Shown here one piece after another: positions 13,223 to 21,238 of a DNA stretch of 64,000 bases. Under the pieces are notes generated by a model that had not been told where the DNA came from, searched no databases, and saw nothing but the letters and a program-made list of their open reading frames with translations. The translations under genes were made by a program, and so were the position numbers. The first letter of the stretch is position 1. Every line of letters starts with the position of its first letter. Source of the stretch: Stutzerimonas decontaminans (GTDB lineage: Bacteria; Pseudomonadota; Gammaproteobacteria; Pseudomonadales; Pseudomonadaceae); contig NZ_CP007509.1 in the NCBI RefSeq assembly GCF_000661915.1, positions 2,745,501 through 2,809,500 on the forward strand. Reading direction: 5' to 3'.

Positions 13223-13253
13223 CCAGCGACCGCCGCCAAGACCGGGAGCGCAC

Positions 13254-14636
13254 ATGCTCGACTCCATTCGCTGGGACTCCGACCTGATCCGTCGATACGA
13301 TCAGGCCGGCCCGCGCTATACGTCATACCCGACCGCGGCCCAGTTCAATGACAAGATCGGCTCGTTCGACCTGCTGCATGCGCTGCGCAGCAGCCGTCAG
13401 GCATCCCGCCCGCTATCGCTCTACGTCCATCTGCCGTTCTGCGCCAACGCCTGCTATTACTGCGCCCGCAACAAGATCATCACCAAGGACCGTGGCCGGG
13501 CCCTGACCTATCTGGAGCGGCTAGAGAAAGAGATCGAGCTCATCGCCTGCCACCTCGGCAGGGATCAGATAGTGGAGCAGCTGCATTTTGGTGGCGGCAC
13601 GCCCACCTTTCTCAGCCACGACGAATTGCGCCGGCTGATGGGGCATCTACGTCAGCATTTTCACCTACAGGATGATGACCACGGCGACTTCAGCGTTGAA
13701 ATCGATCCGCGTGAAGCGGACTGGCCCACGATCGGCTTGCTGCGCGAACTCGGTTTCAACCGGATCAGCATCGGCGTCCAGGATCTGGATCCGGACGTCC
13801 AGCGCGCCATCAACCGGCTGCAGACGCTGGCGCAGACCCGCACCATCATCGAGGCAGCACGCACGCTGCAGTACCGCTCGCTGAACATCGACCTGATTTA
13901 CGGTTTACCGCTGCAGACAGCTGCAGGTTTCGCCAATACGGTCACGGCCATCATTGATCTGCAGCCTGATCGCCTTTCGTTGTCCAACTACGCCCACCAG
14001 CCCGAACGTTTTGCACCGCAGCGACGCATCAATACGGCAGACCTGCCGTCTCCGACGGAGAAGCTGGCCATGCTGGAGCAGAGCATCACCCTGCTCACCG
14101 ACGCCGGCTATCGCTACATCGGCATGGACCACTTCGCCCTGCCGGACGATGAACTCGCGATGGCACAGGAAGACGGCAGCCTGCAGCGAAACTTTCAGGG
14201 CTACACGACCCATGGCCATTGCGATCTCGTGGGTCTCGGAGTGTCGGCCATCAGTCAGGTCGGCGATCTGTACTGCCAAAACAGCTCCGACATAGCGACC
14301 TATCAGCAACAGCTGGACCAGAATCAGCTGGCTACCGCACGAGGCCTTCGCTGCAACCAGGATGATCGCATTCGACGCGCAGTCATCCAGGCACTCATCT
14401 GTGATTTCGCCCTCGGCTTCGAACAACTACAGCGCGATTACGCCGTCGACTTCCGTGAATACTTCGCCGACGCCTGGCCTATGTTGGAACAGATGTCTGC
14501 CGACGGCCTGATAGAACTAAGCGACACCCACCTGCTTATCCAGCCAGCCGGACGTCTTTTAGTGCGCTCGATCTGCATGCTGTTCGATCACTATCTGCCC
14601 GAACACATCAATAACGGCTTTTCCCACGTCATCTAG
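13254..14636 (+). CDS. hemN: oxygen-independent coproporphyrinogen III oxidase with altered cluster motif
   Basis: This radical-SAM enzyme converts coproporphyrinogen III to protoporphyrinogen IX for heme synthesis without oxygen. The 460-residue protein has the family N-terminus (RYDQAGPRYTSYPTA), YVHLPFCANACYYC with cluster cysteines C63, C67 and C70, the glycine motif HFGGGTPTFL, and the HemN C-terminal domain (GMDHFALPDDELA). The odd feature is residue 72. True HemN proteins read CxxxCxxCxC, with the fourth cysteine needed in E. coli HemN, but here the codon at 13467-13469 is CGC, giving CARNK. The rest of the protein looks intact. It is preceded by an ANR promoter and followed by anr. 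Confidence 0.93.
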   Translation: MLDSIRWDSDLIRRYDQAGPRYTSYPTAAQFNDKIGSFDLLHALRSSRQASRPLSLYVHLPFCANACYYCARNKIITKDRGRALTYLERLEKEIELIACHLGRDQIVEQLHFGGGTPTFLSHDELRRLMGHLRQHFHLQDDDHGDFSVEIDPREADWPTIGLLRELGFNRISIGVQDLDPDVQRAINRLQTLAQTRTIIEAARTLQYRSLNIDLIYGLPLQTAAGFANTVTAIIDLQPDRLSLSNYAHQPERFAPQRRINTADLPSPTEKLAMLEQSITLLTDAGYRYIGMDHFALPDDELAMAQEDGSLQRNFQGYTTHGHCDLVGLGVSAISQVGDLYCQNSSDIATYQQQLDQNQLATARGLRCNQDDRIRRAVIQALICDFALGFEQLQRDYAVDFREYFADAWPMLEQMSADGLIELSDTHLLIQPAGRLLVRSICMLFDHYLPEHINNGFSHVI

Positions 14637-14742
14637 GGAACTTTTCGCTCTTCCAGTACTGCGACGCTCTAGCCGATTGGCCATAGGGAACGTCCTGAGT
14701 TAACCTTGCGCGCTATAAACCAGGTTTTCTAGGAAGCGCTCT

Positions 14743-15477
14743 ATGTCCGAATCGATCAAGGTCCGTGCGCAGCGGCAAGCCCATTGCAAGGATTGCAGCC
14801 TTTCCGGGCTCTGTCTGCCCCTGTCGCTGAACATGCAGGACATGGACGCTTTGGACGATATCGTCAAGCGCGGCCGCCCGCTGAAGAAAGGCGAAACCCT
14901 GTTCCGTCAGGGCGACGTGTTCAGCTCCGTGTTCGCTGTACGCTCAGGCGCGTTGCGTACCTTTAGCGTGACCGATGGCGGCGAGGAACAGATCACGGGC
15001 TTCCACCTGCCCAGCGAACTGGTAGGTCTGTCCGGCATGGACACCGAAAGCTATCCAGTCACGGCCCAGGCGCTGGAAACCACGTCGGTTTGCGAAATTC
15101 CGTTCGAACGGCTCGATGAGCTGAGCGTTCTGCTGCCGCAGTTGCGCCGCCAACTGATGCGCATCATGAGCCGCGAGATCCGCGACGATCAGCAGATGAT
15201 GTTGCTGCTGTCTAAGAAGACCGCCGATGAGCGCATCGCGACCTTTCTGATCAACCTTTCAGCACGCTTCAGCGCACGAGGCTTCTCGGCCAACCAGTTC
15301 CGACTGCCCATGTCGCGCAATGAGATCGGCAACTACCTCGGCTTGGCAGTCGAGACGGTTTCCCGCGTATTTACCCGCTTCCAGCAGAGCGGCTTGCTTG
15401 AAGCCGAGGGCAAGGAAGTACGCATCCTCGACTCCATCGGTCTGTGTGCCCTTGCGGGCGGGGCTATGGACGTCTGA
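14743..15477 (+). CDS. anr: oxygen-sensing transcriptional regulator ANR (FNR family)
   Basis: This regulator activates anaerobic and microaerobic genes when its 4Fe-4S cluster is intact. In the 244-residue protein the N-terminal cysteines C15, C18 and C24 ([10 protein letters not shown]) and the internal C117 (TTSVCEIPF) are the expected cluster ligands. A cyclic-nucleotide-binding-like beta domain, a dimerisation helix and a Crp-type helix-turn-helix ([19 protein letters not shown]) follow. The ribosome site AGGAAG is at 14731-14736 and a TATAAA at 14714-14719 may be a -10 element. Likely targets in this window are hemN, the second cco operon and perhaps cydAB. Confidence 0.97.
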   Translation: MSESIKVRAQRQAHCKDCSLSGLCLPLSLNMQDMDALDDIVKRGRPLKKGETLFRQGDVFSSVFAVRSGALRTFSVTDGGEEQITGFHLPSELVGLSGMDTESYPVTAQALETTSVCEIPFERLDELSVLLPQLRRQLMRIMSREIRDDQQMMLLLSKKTADERIATFLINLSARFSARGFSANQFRLPMSRNEIGNYLGLAVETVSRVFTRFQQSGLLEAEGKEVRILDSIGLCALAGGAMDV

Positions 15478-15501
15478 GTTCATGGAGTTTGGAGCAGTAC
15501 G

Positions 15502-16050
15502 ATGATCTTCGATGAATTCAGCATCAAAACCTTGATACGCCCGGTGCAGAATTTCCCCCAACCAGGCGTGGTATTCCGCGATATCACCCCGCTTTTTCAA
15601 TCACCAAAAGCCCTGCGCATGGTGGCTGACAGCTTCATTCAGCGCTATGTTGAAGCCGATTTCACCCACATCGGCGCCCTCGATGCCCGTGGTTTTCTAG
15701 TCGGCTCGATTCTCGCTTACGAGCTGAACAAGCCATTGGTACTCTTCCGTAAGCAGGGCAAGTTGCCGGCTGACGTCTTGTCACAAGCCTATTGCACCGA
15801 ATACGGCGAAGCTCACCTTGAGATCCATGCCGACAGCCTCTGCGAGGGCGATTCGGTGCTACTGTTCGATGACCTGATCGCCACCGGCGGCACCCTTCTC
15901 GCCGCCGCACAGCTGGTTCGCCGCATGCGTGCAAACATCCATGAAGCAGCTGCAATCATCGACTTGCCGGAGCTGGGCGGGTCGCAGAAGCTCCAGGACA
16001 TCGGTATTCCGACCTTTACCCTGACAGCCTTTGCCTTGAGCGACCGCTAA
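15502..16050 (+). CDS. apt: adenine phosphoribosyltransferase
   Basis: This enzyme salvages adenine to AMP using phosphoribosyl pyrophosphate in the cytosol. The 182-residue protein has the family N-terminus ([20 protein letters not shown]) and the PRPP-binding loop [13 protein letters not shown] at about residues 120-132. The start ATG lies 24 nt after anr. The start and the length match the family. It is probably transcribed alone or with read-through from anr. Confidence 0.96.
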   Translation: MIFDEFSIKTLIRPVQNFPQPGVVFRDITPLFQSPKALRMVADSFIQRYVEADFTHIGALDARGFLVGSILAYELNKPLVLFRKQGKLPADVLSQAYCTEYGEAHLEIHADSLCEGDSVLLFDDLIATGGTLLAAAQLVRRMRANIHEAAAIIDLPELGGSQKLQDIGIPTFTLTAFALSDR

Positions 16051-16103
16051 GGGCGGGCCAGCCGATGCGTCGCTGTTTCGCTGCACCCAGAAGGAAGCCG
16101 CCC

Positions 16104-16712
16104 GTGCTTACGATGCTTCGCCGCAGCCTGCTGATTCTCGCGCTGGCGTACGTGACACCCTCATTTGCACTGGATCGCGACGCACTGCTGGACCAGGCGA
16201 ACATCCTGCTGCTGCCCCGTGAGCGCGCCATCCCTCAGTTCGAACTGTTCGATCAGGATGGCCAGCCGTTCAGCAACCTGTCACTTCAGGGACGCTGGCA
16301 TATCCTGTTCTTCGGCTTCACCGCCTGCCCCGATATCTGCCCCACGACCTTGAGCGACATGCGCCGACTGTTCAGTCAGCTGCCAGCCGGAGTCCGCGAG
16401 CAGTTGCAGCTGGTTTTGCTCAGCGCCGACCCTGCGCGCGATACGCCGCAACAATTGAAGACCTACCTGAGCTATTACCGTGCAGGTTTCATCGGCCTGA
16501 CCGGAAACATGGACCAGCTGCAAAACCTGTCCAAGGCGCTTGGCCTTCCCTTCATCCCAGCTAGCGAGACGCACGGCGATTACAGCGTCAGCCATAGCGG
16601 CAACCTGGCATTGCTGGCACCGGATGGCAGCCTGCGCGGCCACATTCGCGCCCCGTTGAAACTCGACGGGCTTAAGGAAATGCTGCCGCAGGTGCTGGAA
16701 AGCGAGCGCTGA
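16104..16712 (+). CDS. SCO1/SenC-type copper chaperone
   Basis: This is a periplasmic, probably membrane-tethered thioredoxin-fold protein that delivers copper to respiratory oxidases or maintains their thiols. The copper site is visible: TACPDICPT (CxxxC) and the distal histidine in SHSGNLALL. An N-terminal hydrophobic stretch MLRRSLLILALAYVTPSFA is a signal peptide or anchor. I choose GTG 16104, six bases after GGAAG (16093-16097), giving 202 residues. ATG 16113 is a good alternative; the longer ATG at 16065 adds a basic segment. Its location near the cco and anr genes fits a role in oxidase assembly, but the oxidase served is not shown. Confidence 0.88.
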   Translation: MLTMLRRSLLILALAYVTPSFALDRDALLDQANILLLPRERAIPQFELFDQDGQPFSNLSLQGRWHILFFGFTACPDICPTTLSDMRRLFSQLPAGVREQLQLVLLSADPARDTPQQLKTYLSYYRAGFIGLTGNMDQLQNLSKALGLPFIPASETHGDYSVSHSGNLALLAPDGSLRGHIRAPLKLDGLKEMLPQVLESER

Positions 16713-16729
16713 ATCTATCAACCCTGGGG

Positions 16730-17428
16730 TCAGTGACAATCCAGCGTATCGGCCAGCACATAGGCTTGGAACGCCACTTCATCGACCCATTCTTGGGTCA
16801 GCTCGGCCAGCTGCCCTTCGGCAGCCCATTGTGCCAACAGCCCATTGATCCGCTGCTGCTGGCTTGAGTCGTGCGCAACCAGGCTCAGCTGTCGCTCGGC
16901 ATCCGAAAGCGCGGGAAACAGGTGCTTGTAGCGTCGCCACTCCGGCAAGCTGGCGATATCCCGCAACAGCACATCGTCATCGACTACCGCACGGCATTCA
17001 CCGAGCTTGAGCCCGATAAGGGCATGCGCTGCGCTCGGATACTCTCGTGGCTCTGCGGCAAAGCGCGTACGCAACAACGACACATACGGACTGGCATCAC
17101 TGACGCAGACCGGCTGGCCTTGAAGATCGGACCAGGCACCGAGCCCCCCTTCCGTAGCGCTGAGCGCGGCAGGCGCAGCGCGATAGTAGACCGCAGCGCC
17201 AGGCTGATCGTCGGCAACCATGCGCAGATCAGCGTCCTTTTCCAGGGCTGCAGTAGCAGACCGCCCAAGCCCTTCAGCCAATCGCTCGACCAACGCCTGC
17301 TCGAAGCTCTCCGTTTCGCTGCTGGAGAGCACTCGATGCTGAGGCAGCTGCACGAGCAAAGGCTCTGCCAGCAGCGCGGCAGGCGTCAGCAAGGCCAGAC
17401 AAAGAATGATGCGCAAGGGCGTGGACAC
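16730..17428 (-). CDS. periplasmic solute-binding-like protein, last gene of the sulfonate ABC operon
   Basis: This 232-residue protein has a signal peptide (LRIILCLALLTPAALLA) and looks like a small type 3 periplasmic binding protein: PGAAVYYRAAP, DLQGQPVCVSDASPY and EWVDEVAF resemble amino-acid-type binding proteins. It begins at GTG 17428, 10 nt after the permease gene, so it is the fourth gene of the importer operon. The operon already has a proper binding protein at its head. This one may be a second ligand sensor or binding protein; its ligand is unknown. Two cysteines (CVSDAS, GECRAV) could form a disulfide. Confidence 0.75.
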   Translation of the reverse strand: MSTPLRIILCLALLTPAALLAEPLLVQLPQHRVLSSSETESFEQALVERLAEGLGRSATAALEKDADLRMVADDQPGAAVYYRAAPAALSATEGGLGAWSDLQGQPVCVSDASPYVSLLRTRFAAEPREYPSAAHALIGLKLGECRAVVDDDVLLRDIASLPEWRRYKHLFPALSDAERQLSLVAHDSSQQQRINGLLAQWAAEGQLAELTQEWVDEVAFQAYVLADTLDCH

Positions 17429-17438
17429 GTCAGCAGCC

Positions 17439-18212
17439 TCAGACGTACTGGTAACGCAGCATCCGCTGCTTGAATTTCTCCAGTACCACCTGATCGATCA
17501 GCGTGGCGAGAATGGCGATGACCAGAATGTTCATCATCACACCAACCATATCGGCAATTTCACCGGAGTAAGCGAGCGAACGACCGAGTCCCTGTCCGAA
17601 GCCGATCAGCATTTCAGCCGAAATCAGAGCACGCCACGCGTTGCCGAACGCCAGCTGTGCACCCGTGATCAGCTCGGGCATTACTGCCGGCAGGTAGACA
17701 CGGCGCAGCAGCTGCCAGCGTGACGCCCCCATCACCCGCGCGGCGGCGACATGCACTGGCTGCACACTCTCGGTGGCATTCATTACCGAAAGCGCCATCG
17801 GAAAGAATGCCGCCAAGGCCACTACCACGATGATCGGCAGGTTGCCGAACCCCATCACGATCAGGAACAGCGGCACCCAGGCGATCGATGGAATCGACTG
17901 CAGAATGACGATGGCCGAGCGCAGGATTTCGCGGAAGAAGAACAGCACCCCGCCCACTAGGCCGAATCCGATACCGAACAACAGCGCAAAGCTGTAGCCA
18001 CTGCCAAGGCGGCTCATGCTGCCGTAAAGCCCCTCACGGAACTCCGGTTGCTGGATGGTCGCCAACAGCCGTTCGAAGACGGTTGGAATACCCGGCATCA
18101 GAAACGCCGGCAAGCTCCATGCTGCAGCCTGCCAGATCAAAAGGATGAACAGAATTGCCAGAACGACAGCGAGATACTTCTTCGGACCGGTAAGACGACG
18201 TGCCTGGCTCAT
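17439..18212 (-). CDS. ABC transporter permease, sulfonate/taurine/nitrate type
   Basis: This inner-membrane permease (257 residues) has about six membrane segments and the cytosolic coupling loop GASRWQLLRRVYLPAVMPELITG of the SsuC/TauC/NrtB family. It starts inside the end of the ATPase gene (4-nt overlap), so the two are translationally coupled. Together with the binding protein at 19058 and the ATPase at 18209 it forms an importer for small organic anions, most likely alkanesulfonates or taurine. No desulfonating oxygenase is in the window, so the exact substrate is open. Confidence 0.9.
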   Translation of the reverse strand: MSQARRLTGPKKYLAVVLAILFILLIWQAAAWSLPAFLMPGIPTVFERLLATIQQPEFREGLYGSMSRLGSGYSFALLFGIGFGLVGGVLFFFREILRSAIVILQSIPSIAWVPLFLIVMGFGNLPIIVVVALAAFFPMALSVMNATESVQPVHVAAARVMGASRWQLLRRVYLPAVMPELITGAQLAFGNAWRALISAEMLIGFGQGLGRSLAYSGEIADMVGVMMNILVIAILATLIDQVVLEKFKQRMLRYQYV

Positions 18213-18955
18213 GAGTGCGCCACCTCAGTCTTGATGCCCAGCAGGCTGAGAATTTCCTTACGCTCGGCAGCGAAGTCCGACAGATCGTGGCTCTTCTCGC
18301 AATGCGTGAAGTTGAATGTTTTCAGAACCCGCGTCGGCCGCGCACTGAACACCAGCACGTGATCGGCCAGGTACAGCGCCTCGTCGACATCGTGGGTAAC
18401 CAGCAGCACGGTCGGCTGATGTTCCTCGATCAACTCGCGCAGCACATCCTGCAATGCCATGCGGGTCAGGGCATCGAGCGCGCCGAACGGCTCGTCTAGC
18501 AGGAGCACCTCGGGCTTGGCGATGAAGGCCCGGGCCAATGCCGTGCGCTGGCGCATGCCGCCAGACACCTGATGCGGATAGTAGTGCTCAAAGCCATTCA
18601 GCCCGACGCGCTCGAGCCAGGCCTGGGCCTGATCGAATGCGCTGGTCTTGGCCACTCCCTGCAATTCGAGCGCCATGGCGACATTGCCCTGCAGGCTCAG
18701 CCAGGGATACAGCGCGTGCTCCTGGAACACCAGCGTGCGTCGAGGGCTCGGCTCGGTGATCGGCTTGCCGTCTGCAAGCACACGACCGGCGCTGGGCTTC
18801 TCCAGCCCCGCCACCAGGTGCAACAACGTCGATTTACCGCAACCGGAGGGTCCGACCAGAGCTACCAACTCACCCTGGGCGAATTCACCGCTGAAGCCCT
18901 TGATGACTTCGAGCTGCCCGAAGCGCTTGTCTACTTCTTCAAACCTGAGCTGCAT
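18209..18955 (-). CDS. ABC transporter ATP-binding protein, sulfonate/taurine type
   Basis: This 248-residue ATPase drives the importer. Walker A GPSGCGKST, signature SGGMRQRTALAR, Walker [14 protein letters not shown] and the switch histidine in VLLVTHDVDEAL are all present. The layout matches SsuB/TauB. I start at ATG 18955 (MQLRFEEVDKRFG); the four residues upstream in the same frame are not typical. The gap to the upstream binding-protein gene contains two hairpins, which could lower expression of this gene relative to the binding protein. Confidence 0.93.
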   Translation of the reverse strand: MQLRFEEVDKRFGQLEVIKGFSGEFAQGELVALVGPSGCGKSTLLHLVAGLEKPSAGRVLADGKPITEPSPRRTLVFQEHALYPWLSLQGNVAMALELQGVAKTSAFDQAQAWLERVGLNGFEHYYPHQVSGGMRQRTALARAFIAKPEVLLLDEPFGALDALTRMALQDVLRELIEEHQPTVLLVTHDVDEALYLADHVLVFSARPTRVLKTFNFTHCEKSHDLSDFAAERKEILSLLGIKTEVAHS

Positions 18956-18983
18956 AAAAATCCGCAAATCTAGAAACGAAACT

Positions 18984-19029
18984 GCCCGGCTATGCGGGCG
19001 ATGTGAATGGCCCGACGGGAAGCCGGGCC
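18984..19029 (-). other. paired hairpins between binding-protein and ATPase genes
   Basis: Two GC-rich inverted repeats lie in the 102-nt gap: GCCCG 18984-18988 with CGGGC 18995-18999, and GGCCCG 19009-19014 with CGGGCC 19024-19029. Such intercistronic hairpins often protect the 3' end of the binding-protein message. No T tract follows. Confidence 0.45.
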
Positions 19030-19057
19030 GATGTAATGGTGAAACGACAGGAAGCGA

Positions 19058-20047
19058 TCAGAGTTCGCGAGCTTCCTGCCAGGACAAATCGAGAATGGCG
19101 CTGGTATCGAACGGCTTGCCGTCGCGGGTCTTCAGCGAGCCCAGCTCCTGCAGAATGTCCGCGAGCTCCTGAATGCGCGCCTGATCGTCTTCGCCTAGCT
19201 TGGCGCTGAAGGTCTGGGTACCGATTGCCTCCTCGATCACCACTTCACGGGCGAGTTCGCCGCGCTTAAGCGTCTTGAGTGTCGGTTCGGCAATGAAGTA
19301 GTTGGCAATCAGCTTGGCCGCTTCGGCCGGCTGCTTGTCGAGCATTTCGATGGCGTCGCGCTGGGCGTCCAATGACTTCCAGACAGCGTCCTTGCGCTTG
19401 GCCAGGGTGTCGCCGGAAGTTATGACTACCATGCACGGGAACGGCCACACCTCACCAATCTCATACACCTGGCGGACCGGTGCAACCAGTTGCGCGATAC
19501 GATCGTAAGGCTCGAACAGGAAAGCCGCATCGACCCGACCGGATACCAGTGACTGCACGGCGACGGCAGGACTGACGCCCATGATATTGACGTCACTCGG
19601 CTTGAGGCCGGCGCTCTTCAACGTCACTCCACGCAGGACCGCATCGGCCGTACTGCCTTCGCGTTGGGACGCCAGGGTACGATCCTTGAGGCCCGCAACA
19701 TCGTTGATGTCGGTATCTTCGCGCACAAGAATAGAGTGATAGCCTTGCTGGGCACCGCCCACCACCTTCAGATCAGCCCCTTTGGAGGCCCAGGCGACAG
19801 CGTTGGTGAAGCCAAGCACACCGGTATCCAGCTGCCCCCCGACAATCGCTTTGATCAAGTCTGTCCCTGAGCTGAACTCGATCAGCTCGACATCCAGGCC
19901 ATGCTTTTTGTACAGCCCGGCTTCGTGCGCGACCATTGCCTGGGCATCATCCATCACTCGGATGTACCCGACCTTGAACTTCTCTTGTGCTTGCGCGAAT
20001 GCGCTCAGCAGCAGAAGAGCTGGGACCAGCCAATGCCTCGCTTTCAT
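19058..20047 (-). CDS. sulfonate/taurine-type ABC substrate-binding protein
   Basis: This periplasmic binding protein (329 residues) of the NMT1/SsuA/TauA family has a signal peptide (HWLVPALLLLSAFAQA) followed by FKVGYIRVMDDAQAMVAHEAGLY and EFSSGTDLIKAIVGGQLD, which are typical of this family. It heads a four-gene operon (binding protein, ATPase, permease, second binding-like protein) transcribed leftwards. The ATG at 20047 is preceded by GAGG, and a perfect 14-bp dyad sits about 30 nt further upstream. Sulfonate or taurine is the most likely substrate class given the other sulfur genes in the window. Nitrate or pyrimidine precursors cannot be excluded. Confidence 0.88.
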   Translation of the reverse strand: MKARHWLVPALLLLSAFAQAQEKFKVGYIRVMDDAQAMVAHEAGLYKKHGLDVELIEFSSGTDLIKAIVGGQLDTGVLGFTNAVAWASKGADLKVVGGAQQGYHSILVREDTDINDVAGLKDRTLASQREGSTADAVLRGVTLKSAGLKPSDVNIMGVSPAVAVQSLVSGRVDAAFLFEPYDRIAQLVAPVRQVYEIGEVWPFPCMVVITSGDTLAKRKDAVWKSLDAQRDAIEMLDKQPAEAAKLIANYFIAEPTLKTLKRGELAREVVIEEAIGTQTFSAKLGEDDQARIQELADILQELGSLKTRDGKPFDTSAILDLSWQEAREL

Positions 20048-20076
20048 CTCGACCTCGATTCAGGTAGCCAATTCAT

Positions 20077-20112
20077 ATAACCAAATCGAAGGTATTTATT
20101 CGATTTGGTTAT
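20077..20112 (-). promoter_or_regulatory. perfect 14-bp dyad upstream of the sulfonate-type ABC operon
   Basis: ATAACCAAATCGAA at 20077-20090 is perfectly repeated in inverse orientation at 20099-20112, with an 8-nt spacer. It is 30 nt from the start codon of the binding-protein gene. Read on the minus strand, the downstream arm contains GGTTATATGA, a possible -10 region, so a dimeric regulator bound here would touch the promoter. It could equally fold as a 5' hairpin. Confidence 0.7.
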
Positions 20113-20192
20113 CTAACTTTTATGGCTTAGAACTTTACCTGAACCAACCGAGAAACGGCACTACCGAGGTGGCATAACATCAGTACGTCAGG

Positions 20193-20792
20193 TTATAGAC
20201 TGATCGGCTTGCGGCCTGCCAGCGCGTGAGCCAGGGTGCCGCCGTCGACCAGATCGAGCTCGCCGCCAAGGGGTACGCCATGAGCGATACGGCTGATGGT
20301 CAGCCCCTTTGGAATCAGCATTTGCGCGATGTAGTGCGCGGTTGCCTCGCCTTCGACCGTCGGGTTGGTTGCAAGAATGACCTCGGTGAATGCGCCGTCT
20401 GCGACCCGTGAAAGCAGCTCAGGAATCCCGATGGCTTCCGGCCCTAGCCCGTCGAGCGGCGACAGATGTCCCTTTAACACGAAATAACGACCGCGAAAGC
20501 CGGTCTGCTCGACGGCGAAAACGTCCACCGGGCTCTGCACCACACATAACAGCGAGTCGTCACGCCGCGGATCAGCGCACTGCGGGCACAGATCGTCCTC
20601 GGTCAGCGTACGGCATTGACGGCAATAGCCGACCCCCTCCATCGCCTTTGCCAGCGACTGTGCCAGGCGCAAACCGCCGCTGCGATCGCGTTCCAGTAGT
20701 TGCAGCGCCATGCGCTGAGCAGTTTTCTGGCCCACACCGGGAAGAATGCGCAGGGCGTCGATGAGTTGGCGGATCAGAGGGCTGAAGCTCAT
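20193..20792 (-). CDS. recR: recombination mediator protein RecR
   Basis: RecR loads RecA at gaps together with RecO. The 199-residue protein shows the helix-hairpin-helix ([13 protein letters not shown]), a C4 zinc finger ([16 protein letters not shown]) and a Toprim domain ([21 protein letters not shown]). The start is ATG 20792 ([10 protein letters not shown]); an upstream extension of nine residues is not typical. It is the last gene of the dnaX-ebfC-recR cluster, which is conserved across bacteria. Confidence 0.96.
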   Translation of the reverse strand: MSFSPLIRQLIDALRILPGVGQKTAQRMALQLLERDRSGGLRLAQSLAKAMEGVGYCRQCRTLTEDDLCPQCADPRRDDSLLCVVQSPVDVFAVEQTGFRGRYFVLKGHLSPLDGLGPEAIGIPELLSRVADGAFTEVILATNPTVEGEATAHYIAQMLIPKGLTISRIAHGVPLGGELDLVDGGTLAHALAGRKPISL

Positions 20793-20824
20793 GGATATCT
20801 CGAAACGGATGCTGAACAACGCAA

Positions 20825-20875
20825 GAAGCTGCCACGCCTGATACCAATGCTCTGGTATCGGCGTTGGGCAGCTTC
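20825..20875 (-). other. long imperfect hairpin between ebfC and recR
   Basis: GAAGCTGCC 20825-20833 pairs with 20867-20875. Inside it CGCC 20835-20838 pairs with GGCG 20860-20863, and GATACC 20840-20845 pairs with GGTATC 20854-20859, around an 8-nt loop. That gives about 19 paired bases. On the minus strand it is followed by TTGCGTTGTT. It may attenuate recR transcription or be an mRNA processing site. Confidence 0.6.
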
Positions 20876-20892
20876 CGAGGTGACCGACTGGT

Positions 20893-21219
20893 TTAGAACG
20901 GCATTTTGAAGCCAGGCGGCAGCTGCATTCCGGCGGTCATGCCTGCCATCTTGTCCTGGCTGTTCTGCTCGATCTTGCGCACCGCATCGTTGACGGCGGC
21001 GGCGATCAGATCCTCCAGGATTTCCTTATCTTCCTGCATCAGGCTTTCATCCAGAGTGACGCGCTTGACGTCGTGGCGGCCGTTCATCACGACGCTGACC
21101 AGACCAGCACCCGACTGGCCCGTAACCTCGGCGTTCGCCAGCTCCTCCTGCATCTTCTGCATCTTTTCCTGCATCTGCTGCGCCTGCTTCATCAGGCCGG
21201 CCATTCCACCTTTCATCAT
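20893..21219 (-). CDS. ebfC: YbaB/EbfC nucleoid-associated protein
   Basis: This small DNA-binding protein (108 residues) belongs to the YbaB/EbfC family, whose dimers coat the nucleoid. It opens with a Met/Gln/Lys-rich helix ([17 protein letters not shown]) and contains the family segment [19 protein letters not shown]. The start is ATG 21219, with GAGGTG as ribosome site; a GTG three codons earlier is less likely. It lies 19 nt after dnaX and precedes recR, the usual order. Confidence 0.94.
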   Translation of the reverse strand: MMKGGMAGLMKQAQQMQEKMQKMQEELANAEVTGQSGAGLVSVVMNGRHDVKRVTLDESLMQEDKEILEDLIAAAVNDAVRKIEQNSQDKMAGMTAGMQLPPGFKMPF

Positions 21220-21238
21220 GGGTATCACCTCAATTCGA

